A stretch of DNA of 64,000 nt from positions 1-64,000 of the forward strand of contig JAREIK010017173.1 of the NCBI GenBank assembly GCA_029783825.1, written 5' to 3'. Shown piece by piece: positions 35,865-49,100 of this stretch. The notes under the pieces are model-generated. The model saw only the letters and a program-made list of their open reading frames with translations, did not search any database and was not told where the DNA came from. The position numbers and the translations under genes were made by a program. Numbering within the stretch: position 1 is the stretch's first letter; each line of letters opens with the position of its first letter. Origin of the DNA: Sapria himalayana. Taxonomy: Eukaryota > Streptophyta > Magnoliopsida > Malpighiales > Rafflesiaceae.

Positions 35865-37007
35865 TGGTTGGAAATGGACTCTCACACCACATGGTAATTT
35901 CACACTAAAATCGGCGAAGGAGTTGATTAGGAAAAAAAAACCTGCTCAACCCATATTTAAATGGGTCTGGAATGCAGGTATCCCACAGAAAATGTGCTCG
36001 CTAGCTTGGAAAGTATTATCAAATGCATTACCTGTGGACACCAATGTGCAGAGAAAGGGTATAAAAATAGTGTCCAGATGTGAATGCTGCTTTGTAGAAG
36101 TAGAATCAATGGACCCCCTATTCTCGAGAGGAAAAATTGCAGTAGAAATTTGGAAGAAACTTGAAGAATATGTACAAATTAGTAATATAGAGGAGAGACT
36201 AATAGAAAGAATTAAAAAATGGGAAAAGGCATCTTTCACTAACCCTGCTATAAATTGGCTCAATAAGAATTTACCTCATGTAGTTATATGGTGTTTATGG
36301 AAAGCTCATAATAGGAGTAGATTTAAAGGGAAAAGAATGAACTCAAAAGATATATTACAAGAAATTAAGCAGGAAATAAGTAACATATCAAATATTAAAC
36401 CCATTATAGTAGATAAATTAGCGATAGATAAGAAAGTGAAAAGGGAATGGGGTCTTAATATAAAATCTATTAAACAATATTGGGCAAAAAGTATAAGCTG
36501 GGCCAAGCCCCCTGAAAGAAAATTTTCCCTAAACACGGATGGAAGTTTCAATAGGGATACAGGAATAGCGGGGGGAGGTGGGTTAATAAGGGATTCTAAA
36601 GGCACAGTCATGAAAGCTTTCACTTTGGTTAGTGTAGCAGACTCGGCCCTGCATTCAGAAATTAGGGCGTTAAGAATAGGCTTAAATGTATGTAAAAACT
36701 GGAATATAGAAATATTCAAATACAGGTAGAATCGATGTTATTATTTAACTTAGTAATAGGAATAATTGTTCTTTGGAAATATGAAGAAGAATTAGAAATA
36801 ATAACGAAGCTGAAAAATGAACTAAATGCATTAATAATGCATATATACAGAGAGGCAAATACTCCTGCAGATAATCTGGCGAGGATAGGCTCAGAAAAAG
36901 GAGAAATAGAATTCGATGAGGATTCTATGCTGAAAAAATTAAAAGGTTTAGTAAGATTAGATAAGATGGCTTTATCTTATGTTAGAATTATAAAGGGTGG
37001 AGGCTGA
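35623..37007 (+). pseudogene. 3' end of an L1-type LINE reverse transcriptase ORF (zf-RVT plus RNase H)
   Basis: This is the C-terminal part of a plant L1-like retrotransposon polyprotein. Reading begins with GFGIITLQDMAIAWDCKGWW (35,653), the conserved segment after the reverse transcriptase domain, in the same frame as the open stretch at 35,923-36,729 but broken by stops at 35,770 and 35,791. The zf-RVT domain covers about 35,890-36,180 (FKWVWNAGIPQKMCSLAWKV, SRCECC); the usual His of 'DHLF' reads Pro. The RNase H domain starts at about 36,520 (FSLNTDGSF with the first catalytic Asp, then HSEIRAL with the Glu). A one-base frameshift near 36,715 moves it to the frame ending at 37,007 (IQVES, then HIYREANTPADNLARIG). 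The third catalytic Asp after VES is Met. The 5' part of the element is missing, as is usual for 5'-truncated LINE insertions. Confidence 0.85.
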
Positions 37008-37700
37008 ACTAAATCTAAAATAAAATTTAGCTTCTTTTCTCAGCAGCGCAGCATCATAAGAAGTGGTTTTCAGGTACACGTATAACTATGTTTATATTGC
37101 AGGTTGTAGATGTTTAAATAGCAAACTGTCAATGGTGATTTTTGTTTTTCATTGTCAATTTCGTAGTTGATTAATAGGTCAAATAATGCAGTTTTTTTTA
37201 TATTTATTTTGCCCTTGACAAGAACATACGTTGATGGTTTTTTTGCTGCTTCCCGAGTTGATATGGCAGACACTCTCGACTGATCACCTGGTCCTGTGGG
37301 TGTTCAACACTAATAGAGGAACTACAGAATGGTGGGCGACGTGCTTGTGGTTTTTTTGTTGACTTATTAGTTGACTTATCTTCTGTTTTTTTATTTAAAT
37401 GTACTGTAGAGAGTTATGTAGAGAGTTTTAAGTCTTGCTGCAGCTTGGTATACACAGAGAACTCATAAGGCGCGGCAAAGAGAATGGAAGCTAAGAATAA
37501 ATTAATAAACGTTGTATATGTATAACAAGGGACAAGGGGGAATAGGGTAGAGAAGTTATATTGTAGTCGCACTCGTTTTCTTTGTATATTGCAGGTACTG
37601 GAGCGTATATAAGAAGAAGGACGACGGAGGGAAAATACTCGGGAACAACGTGAATATCAGAGCTTGAGACACAGGGAGACGAGAGGATAGATTCTGAGCT
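37008..37700. other. Unassigned segment between LINE ORF end and LINE-like 3' tail
   Basis: Moderate-complexity sequence. Two TTGCAG|GT-like acceptors (37,096 and about 37,590) are visible. After the second, one frame reads an Arg/Glu-rich stretch (GRRRENTREQREYQSLRHRE) with nearby stops. It may be LINE 3' UTR or a second captured gene fragment; I do not recognise it. Confidence 0.35.
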
Positions 37701-38000
37701 TAAGAAATGGTAGAGCAATACATTGAATTAAACGAAAAGATGGGCCGAAAAGATGGACTGAAAGCAGTTTAATGAAAAGATGGGCCGAAAATTAGATAAA
37801 CTAGAGCAGCTTATTCTAGTTTAATTTATGAAATGAATAAATACTTATTTGAGAAAAATTTTAAATTTTTATATGCTAGCTAGTAGGTTTAAGGTTAGAT
37901 GGGTGTAAGTGTGCCACGGGTAGATGTAGATTGTAAAAATGATATTCCTCCACCAAAAGAGAGGGTCATTAATAATAAAACAAACTTTTAAAAAAAAAAA
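37701..38000 (+). other. Probable LINE 3' tail with A-run
   Basis: A repeated GAAAAGATGGGCCGAAAA motif (37,736 and 37,777) is followed by CCTCCACCAAAAGAGAGGGTCATTAATAATAAAA and an 11-base A-run at 37,990-38,000. The combination of a tail with AATAAA-like signal and poly(A) after a LINE ORF on the same strand fits a retrotransposon 3' end. Linkage to the ORF ending at 37,007 is inferred. Confidence 0.5.
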
Positions 38001-38442
38001 GTTTATCATATGCCTACTTTCATGAATATCATGTGTTAGTATGTATGATTTCCATGTCTTGGCTTACATGAGTGATAAGCATTGATTTTGTGCTTACTAT
38101 GTGTTCTCATGCATTAATGCTAAGTGCTTGAAAGTGTGCTTGTTATATGATGATGTGTATACCTGCCAAGAATTGACTTGACATGTGAAAGCTGTGTTGG
38201 CTTACTAAATCTTGCATCAAAAATTTAAAAACTTGGAATCTTGCCTATAAATAAAATTGATTAGGGGTTCCTAGCACACAACAACATATATCATGAGAAC
38301 ATTTCAAAGTGAATTCAGAAACTTTTACTCAATTATTTTCAATTACATGTGTGAATGTTATTGAGTTTTCTAAAAGTTGGTAGAATAGTTCAAACAGATT
38401 CAATTGAGTATAATCAGTTTAATTTAATTTGACATGCTAAAC
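38001..38442. other. Unassigned AT-rich sequence in element C
   Basis: No gene, repeat or known element recognised in about 440 bp between the LINE-like tail and the minisatellite. Confidence 0.5.
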
Positions 38443-38732
38443 TTTTATTTTATTTATTTTATTTATTTTATTTATTTTATTTATTTTATTTATTTTATTT
38501 ATTTTATTTATTTTATTTATTTTATTTATTTTATTTATTTTATTTATTTTATTTATTTTATTTATTTTATTTATTTTATTTATTTTATTTATTTTATTTA
38601 TTTTATTTATTTTATTTATTTTATTTATTTTATTTATTTTATTTATTTTATTTATTTATTTATTTTATTTATTTTATTTATTTTATTTATTTTATTTATT
38701 TTATTTATTTTATTTTATTTTATTTTATTTTT
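38443..38732. repeat. 9-bp minisatellite (TTTATTTAT)n, ~30 units
   Basis: A very regular 9-bp period runs for about 290 bp, with a phase change near 38,655 and a shift to 5-bp TTTTA units at the right end. Because 9 is a multiple of 3, one frame is open and reads FIYFIY; this is not a gene. Confidence 0.95.
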
Positions 38733-38766
38733 GAATTCAATAATTACTTATTTTTGAATATTTTTT

Positions 38767-39000
38767 GTAGATATCAATTCAGCATACCTAACTATGTATA
38801 CTAGTTATCTACAAAATACATGCATATTGATGTATACTGTTGTTGTAAATATTAAGTCGGCATTCCTAAGTATGTATACTAATTATGTATAAAATACACA
38901 TGCATATTGATGTATACTATTTTTGTAGATATCAAGTCAGCAAACCTAAGTATATAGATTATTTATATATTGTTTATGTAAATGATCACCATCAGAATTA
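38767..39000. repeat. ~79-bp tandem repeat, three copies
   Basis: Copies begin at 38,767, 38,845 and 38,925 with GTAGATATCAATTCAGCATA or variants, and contain CCTAAGTATGTATACTAAT and ATGCATATTGATGTATACT. The third copy degenerates after CCTAAGTATATAG. Confidence 0.85.
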
Positions 39001-39059
39001 CACAGTGACAACATATTATGTCACAGGTGCATGAAGCATTTATACAAATAAGTTTATAT

Positions 39060-41573
39060 ATGAAATCCAAGCATACCGTATGGTGATTAAAGAAGAAACT
39101 CAAAAACAAAAAAAAGAATAAAAATGTTTACTCTTCGATTAAGCAATTCAAGATAATCGATAAACATACTTCAAATCAATAATAAATTAAAACTTAAACC
39201 TCAAATTAATTTTAGTTGAATCGGCGTCAAGAGATAATGACAGAATGAGGAGGAATTCAGCTCTGTTACTGTTAGAGATGCGTCAAGTCGAGAGAGAGAA
39301 TGTATATTTTAGGATAATATTTATATTTTTAATTATTAAAACATTAAATAAATAATTTATATATAAAATAAAAAAATACTCATTAATTTTATTTACTATC
39401 AAAATATTTTTAAAGAAATTAATGTGCATGTATAAGGTACAAATAAAAAATAAATACCTTACAATTTTTTATTATAATATTAATTAAACAATAAATATAT
39501 AAATAATAAAAAAATATGTTTTGCCTTAAAAAAATATCCACTATGTATGAAATTAATAAACTTCATATAATAATATATAAATGAAAAGATGATTTGTCTT
39601 CTAGCCACTCGCCTAAAAGTTATAAAATACAACTAATGTTAAAAAAATATATAAAAATTTATATTTTATGGTTATAAATTAATAAAAATTCATATTAATT
39701 TTTACGAAGATAATATGAAATAATTTTAAACGCTCAAAATTTCATATTATTTGATATAATTAATAATTTTTAAAATTCAAAAAATTACTTAAAGTGAGAA
39801 GATAATTAAATAAAATAATATTTATTATTTTATTAAAAATTTTATGTTAAAAGCTAATTGTAAAAATATTACTCAATTATTTAATTTTTATAAATTTTAG
39901 TAGGATTAAACATCTATATATTTATTTATATTTATTATTTTATTTTTTTAACTTTATTGAAAAAAATATATTTTTATTATATTTCAAGATTTTTAAGATT
40001 TGTATTATTTATTTTTTTTAAAAGTTTTCTATAATCATAAAATTTTTTTAATACATATAATAATATTAATATTTACTAGTTTATTTGTCAATTTAGATAT
40101 TTTTGAAAATATTTTCCATTCTATCATTCAATGAATTAATTTACATTTAAATTTGTAGAAATTTTAATGTATGTTAATTTAATTTTTAATTTATCGAAAA
40201 AATTATTATACTTATTGAATTAATTATTTAATGTTTCTTTAATTTAAATTATTTAATTTCTTAATTAAAAATTTTAAAAAATTTTTTTGTATAATTTTTT
40301 AAAAAATTAATACATCATAAAATAGTTATTTTAGTCCTTATTAATATAATTTTTTTTGTATTTTTATATATTTTAAATTAATTCTTCATAATATTATTAT
40401 TTTTTAATTTTACGAGAAGAATGTGTGTTTCAAGGATTGATCATCTATAGACCAATAACATAAATTTAATAAATAAAATTAAATATAATATTAAATAAAT
40501 AATAAATAAAAATAATTAAATATTTAAAATTTGGCTAGGAAAATATCATTGCTAAATCCATAGCTAAATTACGGATTTTATAAGCTAGGGAAAATTCATC
40601 GCTATATTATGGATTTTATTAGCTCGAGAAAATCCATCGCTAAATCCGTCACTAAATTACAAATTTTATAAGCTAGGAAAATTCTGTCCCTAAATTCGTC
40701 GCAAAATTAAGGATTTTATTTTCTACGAAAATTCCGTCGCTAAATTCGTCACTAATTTATAGATTTTATTAGCTAGAGATATTCGCTCACTAAATTCGTA
40801 GCTAAAATACGGATTATATTAGCTAGAGAAAATCCGTCGCTAAATCCGGATATAAAATATGGATTTTATTAGCTAGTAAAATCCGTTGCTAAATCTGTAT
40901 CTAAATTACTGATTTTATTAGTAAGGGAAAATTCATCACTAAATCTGTCACTACATCTTGGATTTTATTAGCAAGGGAAAGTCAGTCGCTAAATATATTG
41001 CTAAATCATTGATTTTATTAGCGGAGGAAAATTCAGTTGCTAAATTTGTCGCTAAATCATGGATTTTATTAGTAGGGGAAAATCCATCGCTAAATCAAGG
41101 ATTTTATTAGTAAGGGAAATTCTATAACTAAATCCGTCGCTAAATGAATGATTTTATTAGCAAGGGAAATTCTGTTGATAAATCCATCGCTAAAAATTAG
41201 CTAGAAAAAATCTGTTGCTAAACAGACGCTAAATCCGCCGCTAAAATCCCTGCTTTTCTTGAATGAAAGTTACAAAATTTTTTTTGTTGCTAATCCGTCG
41301 CTAAATTCGTCGCTAAAATTCATATTGTTAATGAATGGAAGTTCCAAAAATTTTTCTTCGCTAATCAATCACTAAATCCGTCGCTAAAATCACCACTTTT
41401 CTTTAGCAAAATTTACGAAAATTTTTCTCACGCAAATTCGTCATTAATCCGTAGCTTTTTTTTCATAAAAAAAATCATCAATTCATGTCGTTCTCTAGTT
41501 AATTCCTTGCAAATTAGATAGGGATTTATCCCTAGCTAATTTTTCCTAGCTAAATCGGTATTTTCTTGTAGTG
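39060..41573 (-). repeat. Right inverted terminal region of element C (inner copy) with subterminal repeats
   Basis: Matches 29,350-31,470 in reverse from about 39,085 (ATCCAAGCATACCGTATGG against CCATGGTATGCTTGGAT near 31,436). From 40,545 to 41,560 it carries about a dozen ~50-60 bp subterminal repeats built from GATTTTATTAGCTAGGGAAA and CCGTCGCTAAATCCGTCGC, and it ends in TTTTCTTGTAGTG, a standard CACTACAAGAAAA end in reverse. Confidence 0.8.
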
Positions 41574-42843
41574 AAATAAAGTTTGAATTCAAATCAACTT
41601 AGGGTTAGTTTGGTAGTAATTTTCAAAAGTATTTATAGGGCTAAAAATAATTTTAAGTGTTTTTAGGACAATAAAATTTTATTAGTAATATTTTAAATAA
41701 CTCTTTTGAAATGCTAACAAAAACTTGAAGTATTCTTTTAATAACTACACTAACATATTTATTTTTTAAAACATCAAAATTATTTTGATGTAATTAAAAC
41801 ATCTATGTATTTATCTTTAAATATAAGTTTATTTTCTTTTAAATTTTATGAAAAATTAAATTTTTTTTTATATTTAAAAAATTTTAAATCTTTTAGTAAA
41901 TATTCTATTAAAAGATTCATATAATCATAAAATTTTATTTTTATTTTAAATAATATAAAATTTACTTGTTTATTCATTTATTCAGGTATTTTTATAATTT
42001 TTTTATTTAATCATACAATTAAATATTTTAGCTTTTTATTAGTATTAATTTTTATGTATGTTCATTTATTAATTAAAATATCTTTAAAATGATTAATTAT
42101 ATAATTAATTATTTAAGGTTTATTTAATACAAATATTTAAATAACATAATTAAATTTTTTGGAAAAATATTTTGTATAATTTTTTAAAAATTTTATAATC
42201 ATACAAAATAGTTATCTTAGTCTTTATTAATATAAATTTTTATTTGTATTTAAATATTTTTGAAATTATTTATTTATAATATCTTATTTTTATAATTATA
42301 TTGGAAGAATGTGCCCCTCAAGGTTAGCTCATTCATAGACCATGGCATATATTTAAAATAAAAAATTACACAAAATATTAAAACAAATAATATATAAAAA
42401 AATTTAATTTATTAAAGATTATCAATGAATATTATCCCCAGCCCAAATAGCTAGAGAAATATTCATAGCTAAACTCATATATTTTGTGAAAAATATCATT
42501 ATAGGAATAATTAATGGCAATTTATTATATAATCATAAAAAAAATTTCAGAATATTATTTAACGAGGGATTTTGTATCCAACTAATTAGCTAGGGGAAAT
42601 CCATCTCTTAAGTCATTGGTAAAATGCCCACCAATCATTGCGTTAAAATTTAGGATAATATTAGTTAGGGACATTTTTAAATCTAAAATTTCCAGCTCTA
42701 ATACATCACAAATTCATCGAAAATTTATAATTTAATGTAAAATCAAACATCTCTTATTATTCTCTAGCTAATCCCACGCTAATTAGCTAGGGATTATTTC
42801 TCTTGCTAAATTTCCATAGCTAAATAGACATTTTATTATAGTG
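41574..42843 (-). repeat. Outer right end of element C (second, shorter copy of the terminal region)
   Basis: After about 120 bp of unrelated sequence (GGGTTAGTTTGGTAGTAATT at 41,602, resembling the start of a small non-autonomous element), the terminal-region sequence recurs: AAAACATCTATGTATTTATC (41,797), TCATTCATAGACCATG (42,330), then subterminal repeats and TTTTATTATAGTG at 42,843. It pairs better with the left end than the inner copy does. Confidence 0.75.
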
Positions 42844-43097
42844 AAATAGACATATAGATATATAGATAGATAGATAGACAGAATATAAATAGATAGAGAC
42901 AGATAGATAGATAAACAGATAGATAGATAGATAGATAGATTGGTTGATAGATAGATACATAGATTGATAGATAAATAGATAGATAAACAAATAGATAGAT
43001 AGATAGAAAGATAAACATATAGATAAATTAATAGATAGGTAGATAAATAAATAGATAGATAGATAGAAGAAAAGATAGATAGGTAGACATGTAGATT

Positions 43098-43133
<36 letters not shown>

Positions 43134-46100
43134 AATAGACAGACAGATACATATATACATACATACATACATTGATAGATAGAAGCATAGATAGATAAAT
43201 ATATAGAGAGATAAATAGATAAATAGATAAATAGATAAATAGATAAAAATATAGATTGATAGATCGATAAATAGACATATAGACAAATAGATAGACAGAT
43301 ACATAGATAGATAAATATATAGATAGATAGATATATAGATAGATAAACAGATTGATATATAGATAGATAGATAGATAGATAAATAGACAAAAAGATAAAA
43401 AAATAGATAGATAGATAGATAGACAGACAGATAGATAGATAAACTGATAGATAGATATACAGATATATAGATAGATATATAAATAGATAGATATATAAAT
43501 AGATAGATATAGGGATAGATAGAAACAAGATTGACAAATAGATAGACAAATAATAGAAAAAGATGGATAGATATATAGACAGAGAGATAGACAGATAGAT
43601 AGATAGTCAGATAGGCACACATATAGAAAGGCATACTGATCGATAGACACACAAATAGATAGAAAAACAGACAAATAAATAGATAGATAAATAGATATTA
43701 AGACAAACACAAAAACAAATAGAAAGACAGATAGATAGATAGAGATTGATAGACAAATATATTGACAAATTGATAGCCAGAAAGATATAGAAATATATAA
43801 GTAGATAGAAAAATAGATAGATTAAGAAATAGATAGACAAATAAATAGACAGATAAATAGACATATAGATTGAAAGAAAATGAGAAAGATAGATAAATAG
43901 ATATAAAGATTAATAGACAGATAAGCAGACAGAAAGATAGAAAGAAAGAAAGATATTAAAATAGACAAACATACAGATAGACAAATAGATAGTTAGATAG
44001 ATAGATAAATAGAAGACAAACAAACAAACAAATATATAGACAGACAAATAAATAGATACACAAATAAAAAGATAGATAGAGAGTCAGGGAGGTAGAAAGT
44101 CAATCAGGTAGGTAGACAAATAGATAGATAGACAGACAAACAAATAGACATGCACATAGATAGACAAATAGAAAAATAGACATATAGATAGTTTGATAGA
44201 TAGATTAATACACAAATTGATATACTTATAGATAGACAGATTGATACACACATTGATATACAGATAGATAGAATGATAAATAGATACATAGATACATATA
44301 TATATATATATATATAGTTAGATAGATATAAATAGATAGATTGGTAGACATATAGAAAGATATATATAGATAGATAGATAAATAGATAAATAGAGAGATT
44401 GATAGACAGATTGATAGACAGATTGATATATAGATTAAAATATAGGTTGATAGAGAGATTGAAAGATAGACATATAGATATACAACTAGATAGACAAACA
44501 AATTGATAGATAGAAAGATACATGGATAGATAGATAGATGGATAGATTTTTAGACTTCAGGTAGGTAGCAATTAGGCATGTAGGCAGGTAGGCAGACAAA
44601 AAGACTAACAAACTAATAGACAAATAGATACACAGATAGGAAGACATTTAGATAAACAAATAGATAGTTAGATAGATAGATAGTTATAGGCAGAATAATT
44701 GATAGATTAATAGACTGATAGATAGACTAATAGATAGGCAAATTATTATATAAATTAATAAGACAGATAGATAGACAAATAGAAAGATAGATAGATTGAT
44801 CGAAAGAATGATATATCGACATATAGATAGACAGATAGATCGATAGATTATTAGAGAAATAGATATATAGATAGCTAGATAAATAGATAGATAGACAAAC
44901 ATATAGATAAAGAGTTGATATATAGATAAAAAGATAGATAGAAAGATTAATTGATTTATAGATAGAATGATAGCTATGCATATAGATAGACATATAGATC
45001 GATAGATTCTTAGAGAAATTGATAGATAGATATATAGACAAAAAGATAGATATATAAATAGATATATAGATAAAGATATAGATAAAAAGATGGATACAAA
45101 GATATATAGATAGTTAGATAGAAAGATATATAGATAGTTATATAATTATATAGATAGCCATATATATAGATAGATAGGCATATATTTAGATAGATAGATA
45201 GACAGACATACAGATAGATACACAGATTTATATACATATAAATAAATAAATAGTTTGAAGACATTCATACTGACACACAGACAGACAGATAGACATTTAG
45301 GAGGCAGATGATTAGAGAGACAAGCAGACAAATAGATAGATAGATATATAGATAGATAGACAAACAAATAGATAGATAGATATATAGATAGATAGACAAA
45401 CAAATAGATATATAGATAAATAGACTAATAGATAGATAGACAGACAGATAGATGGATTGATAGATAGATATATAGACAAAGAGATAGATAGATAGAGAGA
45501 TATTAAGATAGATAGAAATATAGATAGATAGATAGATTGATTGATAAATAGATAGATATATATTTAGATAGATAGATAGATAGACAGATAGATAAATATT
45601 TAATCAAATGGATATACATGTAGATAGATAGATAGATAGAGAGACATGCAAACAAACAAATAGATAGATAGATAGATATATAGATAGACAAATGAACAGA
45701 TAGATAGTTAGATAGATAGATCGATGGATTGATAGATAAATAGATAGACAAACATAGAGATAGATAGATAAACAAATAGATAAGTAGATTAATAAACTGA
45801 TAGATAGAGAGATACATAGACAAATAGACATACATAAAGATAGATAGATAGACAAATATAGTGATATTAAGATAGATAGAAGATAGATAGATAGATAGAT
45901 AGATAGACAGATAAATAGACAAATAGATAGATTGAAATATAGAATGGTAGATAGATAAATAAATTGATACATAGATAGATAGATAGAAGTCAGATAGATA
46001 AATAGATAGATAAACATATAGTTAGACTAGATAGATATACAGATAAATAGACAGATAAAAAGATAGATTGATAGGGAGAAGGATAGATAGATTGGTATAT

Positions 46101-49100
46101 AGATTTATAGACAAAATGATTGATAGATTGATTGATAGACAAACAGATAAATAAATGAATAGATTGAGATATAGTAAGATTGATAGATAGATTAATGATA
46201 GATTATTAAATATATAGAAATAGAAATAGACATATAGATTATTGATAGATTTATAAATAGAAATATACATATAGATATACACTTTGATAGAAATATTGAT
46301 AGATAGATAGATAGACATATAGATAAACATATAGATAAATAAATAGATAGTTTGATAAATAGATAGATACATAGACAAATAGATATATAGAATTATTGAT
46401 AGACATAATGAAAGTCATATTTATTAATAGATTGAAATATAGACTGATAGTTATATTGATAAATAGATTGATAGATAGATTTATAAACAATTAGAATGAA
46501 ATATAGATAGATAGATAAATAGATAGATATATATATAGATAGACAAAAAGATTGAAAAATAAATTGATAGATAGATAGATAGAAAGAAAGATAGATAGAC
46601 ATTACGATAGATAGATAGATAGATATACAGATAGATATACAAATATATAGATAATAAATAGATAGATAGATAGGGAGACAAATAGAAACTAGATAGATAG
46701 ATTTATAGATAAATTGATAGATAGATAGATAGATTGATTGAGATTGATAAAATAAATAGATTCATATACTTATTGAATGACTGATAAATGTTCAATTTGA
46801 TAGATAGATAGATAGATAGACTAATTGATAGACTAATATATAGATAGATATATAGATTAATTAAATGATAGACATATTGATATATAAATTTATAAACAAA
46901 TTGATAGATAAATTTATAGACATATTTATAGACACATTTATTGATCGATTGATTGTTGGATTGATTGATTGATAGACATATTAATAGATATATTGATAGA
47001 CAACTTAATAGATAGATTGATATAAAAATAGATAGACAAATAGATAGATTAATAGACATATAGATAAACATATCCATAGAAATATAAATAAAAAGATAGA
47101 TTGATAGATTCATAGATTGATAGATTGATAGATGGATTCATAGACAAATTAATAGATAGATTTATAGAGAGATATACATATCAATAGACAGATAGATAAA
47201 CATATAGATAAAGAGATAGAGAGATAGTTAATTAGTTAGATAGAAAGATAGATAGGTTGATAAATAAATTGATAGACAAATTCATAGAATAGATTGATAG
47301 TAAGATTGTTAGACAGATTGATAAAGAGATTGATAGACAAATTCATAGACATATTAATAGAAATATTGATATATAGATAGATAGATAGACAGACAAAATG
47401 ATAAATAGATAGATAGATAGTCATATAGATAGATAGATTAATAAATAGACAAATAGATAGATAGACAGATAAATAGATATATTGATATACACTTAAATTG
47501 ACTGATAAATAGATAGATATTTATATAGATAGATAGACAAATAGATAGATTTATTGATAGATAGAATGATAGAAAGAATGATAGATAGAGTGATAAACAA
47601 ATTGATATACAGATCAATAGATAGATAGATTAATAAACAGATTGATAAACATTTTCAAAAATAGATTGATAGACATATTAATATAAGGATTGTTGGATAG
47701 ATTGATAGAAAGATTGATAGACAGATAGATAGATAGATTGATAGATAGATTGATAGATAGAAAGATAGACAAATTGGTAGACAGATAGATAGAAAAACAT
47801 CTAGATAAATAGATAGACTAATAGAAAGATATATAAATAATAGAAAGATAGATAGATTAATACACAGATAGATAGAAAAAAGATAGAAAGATGGATATAC
47901 AGATAGATTGATAGATTGATAGGTAGATTTATAGACAAATTGATAGTAAGATTGATAGACAGATTGATATACAAATAGATAGAGAGTTTGATAAATAGAT
48001 AGATAGATAGATTGATTGATATGCTTATTTATATACACGTAGATTGCTAGATAGTTAGATAGATAGATATAAAGATAGATATACACATAGATAATAGATA
48101 GATATATAGATACATTGACAGCTAGAAAGATGGACAGCTAGATATATGGATTATTAAATAGTTAGATTGAGAAATTTATTGATACATAGATTCACAGATA
48201 AATAGACAAATTGATAGGCACATATATAGAAAAGTGATATACATATGGATTGACAAAAAGATAGATTGAAAGAGTAAGATATATAGACAAATATAAACAC
48301 AAATAGATAGACAAATAAATTGACATATAGATAGAAATAGATAATTAGATAGAAATATATATAGATAGTTAGACAAATAGAGAAACAAATAGAGAAACAA
48401 ATAGATAGATAGATACATAAATAGTTAGCTAGATAGATAGATAGATAGTTAAATAGAGAGATATACAAACATATAGATAAACAAATAGATATATAAATAG
48501 ATAGATAGAAATATAGATAGACAAATAGATAGATAGATATATAGATAGCCAAATAGATAGACAGACAGACATATAGTTAGACATATAGATAGAAAGATAG
48601 ATAGATATATAAAGAGACATATAGATAGACAAATAGATAATAGATAGACAAACAGAAAGAAAGATAGACACACATAGACATATATACACAATTAGGCTGC
48701 TAGACTATAAGGTAGGTAGAAAGCAAGACAGATGAACAACCAAGAAAATAAATAAACATATAAAAAGATAGATATAAAATTGATAAATAGATTAAAGATG
48801 GATAGATATATAGATTGATAGATAGATCTCCAGACAAATATATAGAAAAATAGATAGAAAGATAGATAAATATATATGTCGATAGACAGATAAACATATA
48901 ATTTGATAGATCGATATACAAAAAATTAATAGACAAATAGATAAAATAATTATATAAAGAAAGATAAATAGACAGATAGATAGATAGATAGATAGTTAGT
49001 TAGTTAGATATAAAGATTGATTTATAAATTAATATAAAAATTGCTAGACAGATTGATAAATAGATTGATAGACTGATCAATAGAAAGATATATATATATA

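Larger units (their letters stand above)
29350..42843 (+). mobile_element. Composite CACTA-type element C with long inverted terminal regions (~13.5 kb)
   Basis: The left end is CACTACAATAAAATATTAAT (29,350) and the right end is ...ACATTTTATTATAGTG (42,843). Read inward, both continue with TTTAGCTA..GAAATTTAGC, then TAGCTAA.TAGCG.GGGATTAG, then TTTGATTTTAC, so they are a true pair. A further end in the same orientation as the right one, ...TATTTTCTTGTAGTG, stops at 41,573. Flanking triplets are CAT on the left and AAA on the right, so no target duplication is visible. The interior holds a pyruvate kinase fragment, a GATA array, a LINE fragment and several tandem repeats, and no transposase. 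Confidence 0.7.

Noticed and set aside
38434..38757. 107-codon FIY repeat open frame
   Set aside because: The 9-bp minisatellite keeps one frame open; no other coding evidence.
38767..39000. CRISPR-like array
   Set aside because: The three copies are contiguous degenerate tandem repeats without unique spacers, in a plant transposon context.
29347..42846. Target-site duplication for element C
   Set aside because: The flanking triplets are CAT and AAA at the outer ends, and the inner end at 41,573 also has AAA. No duplication can be claimed.
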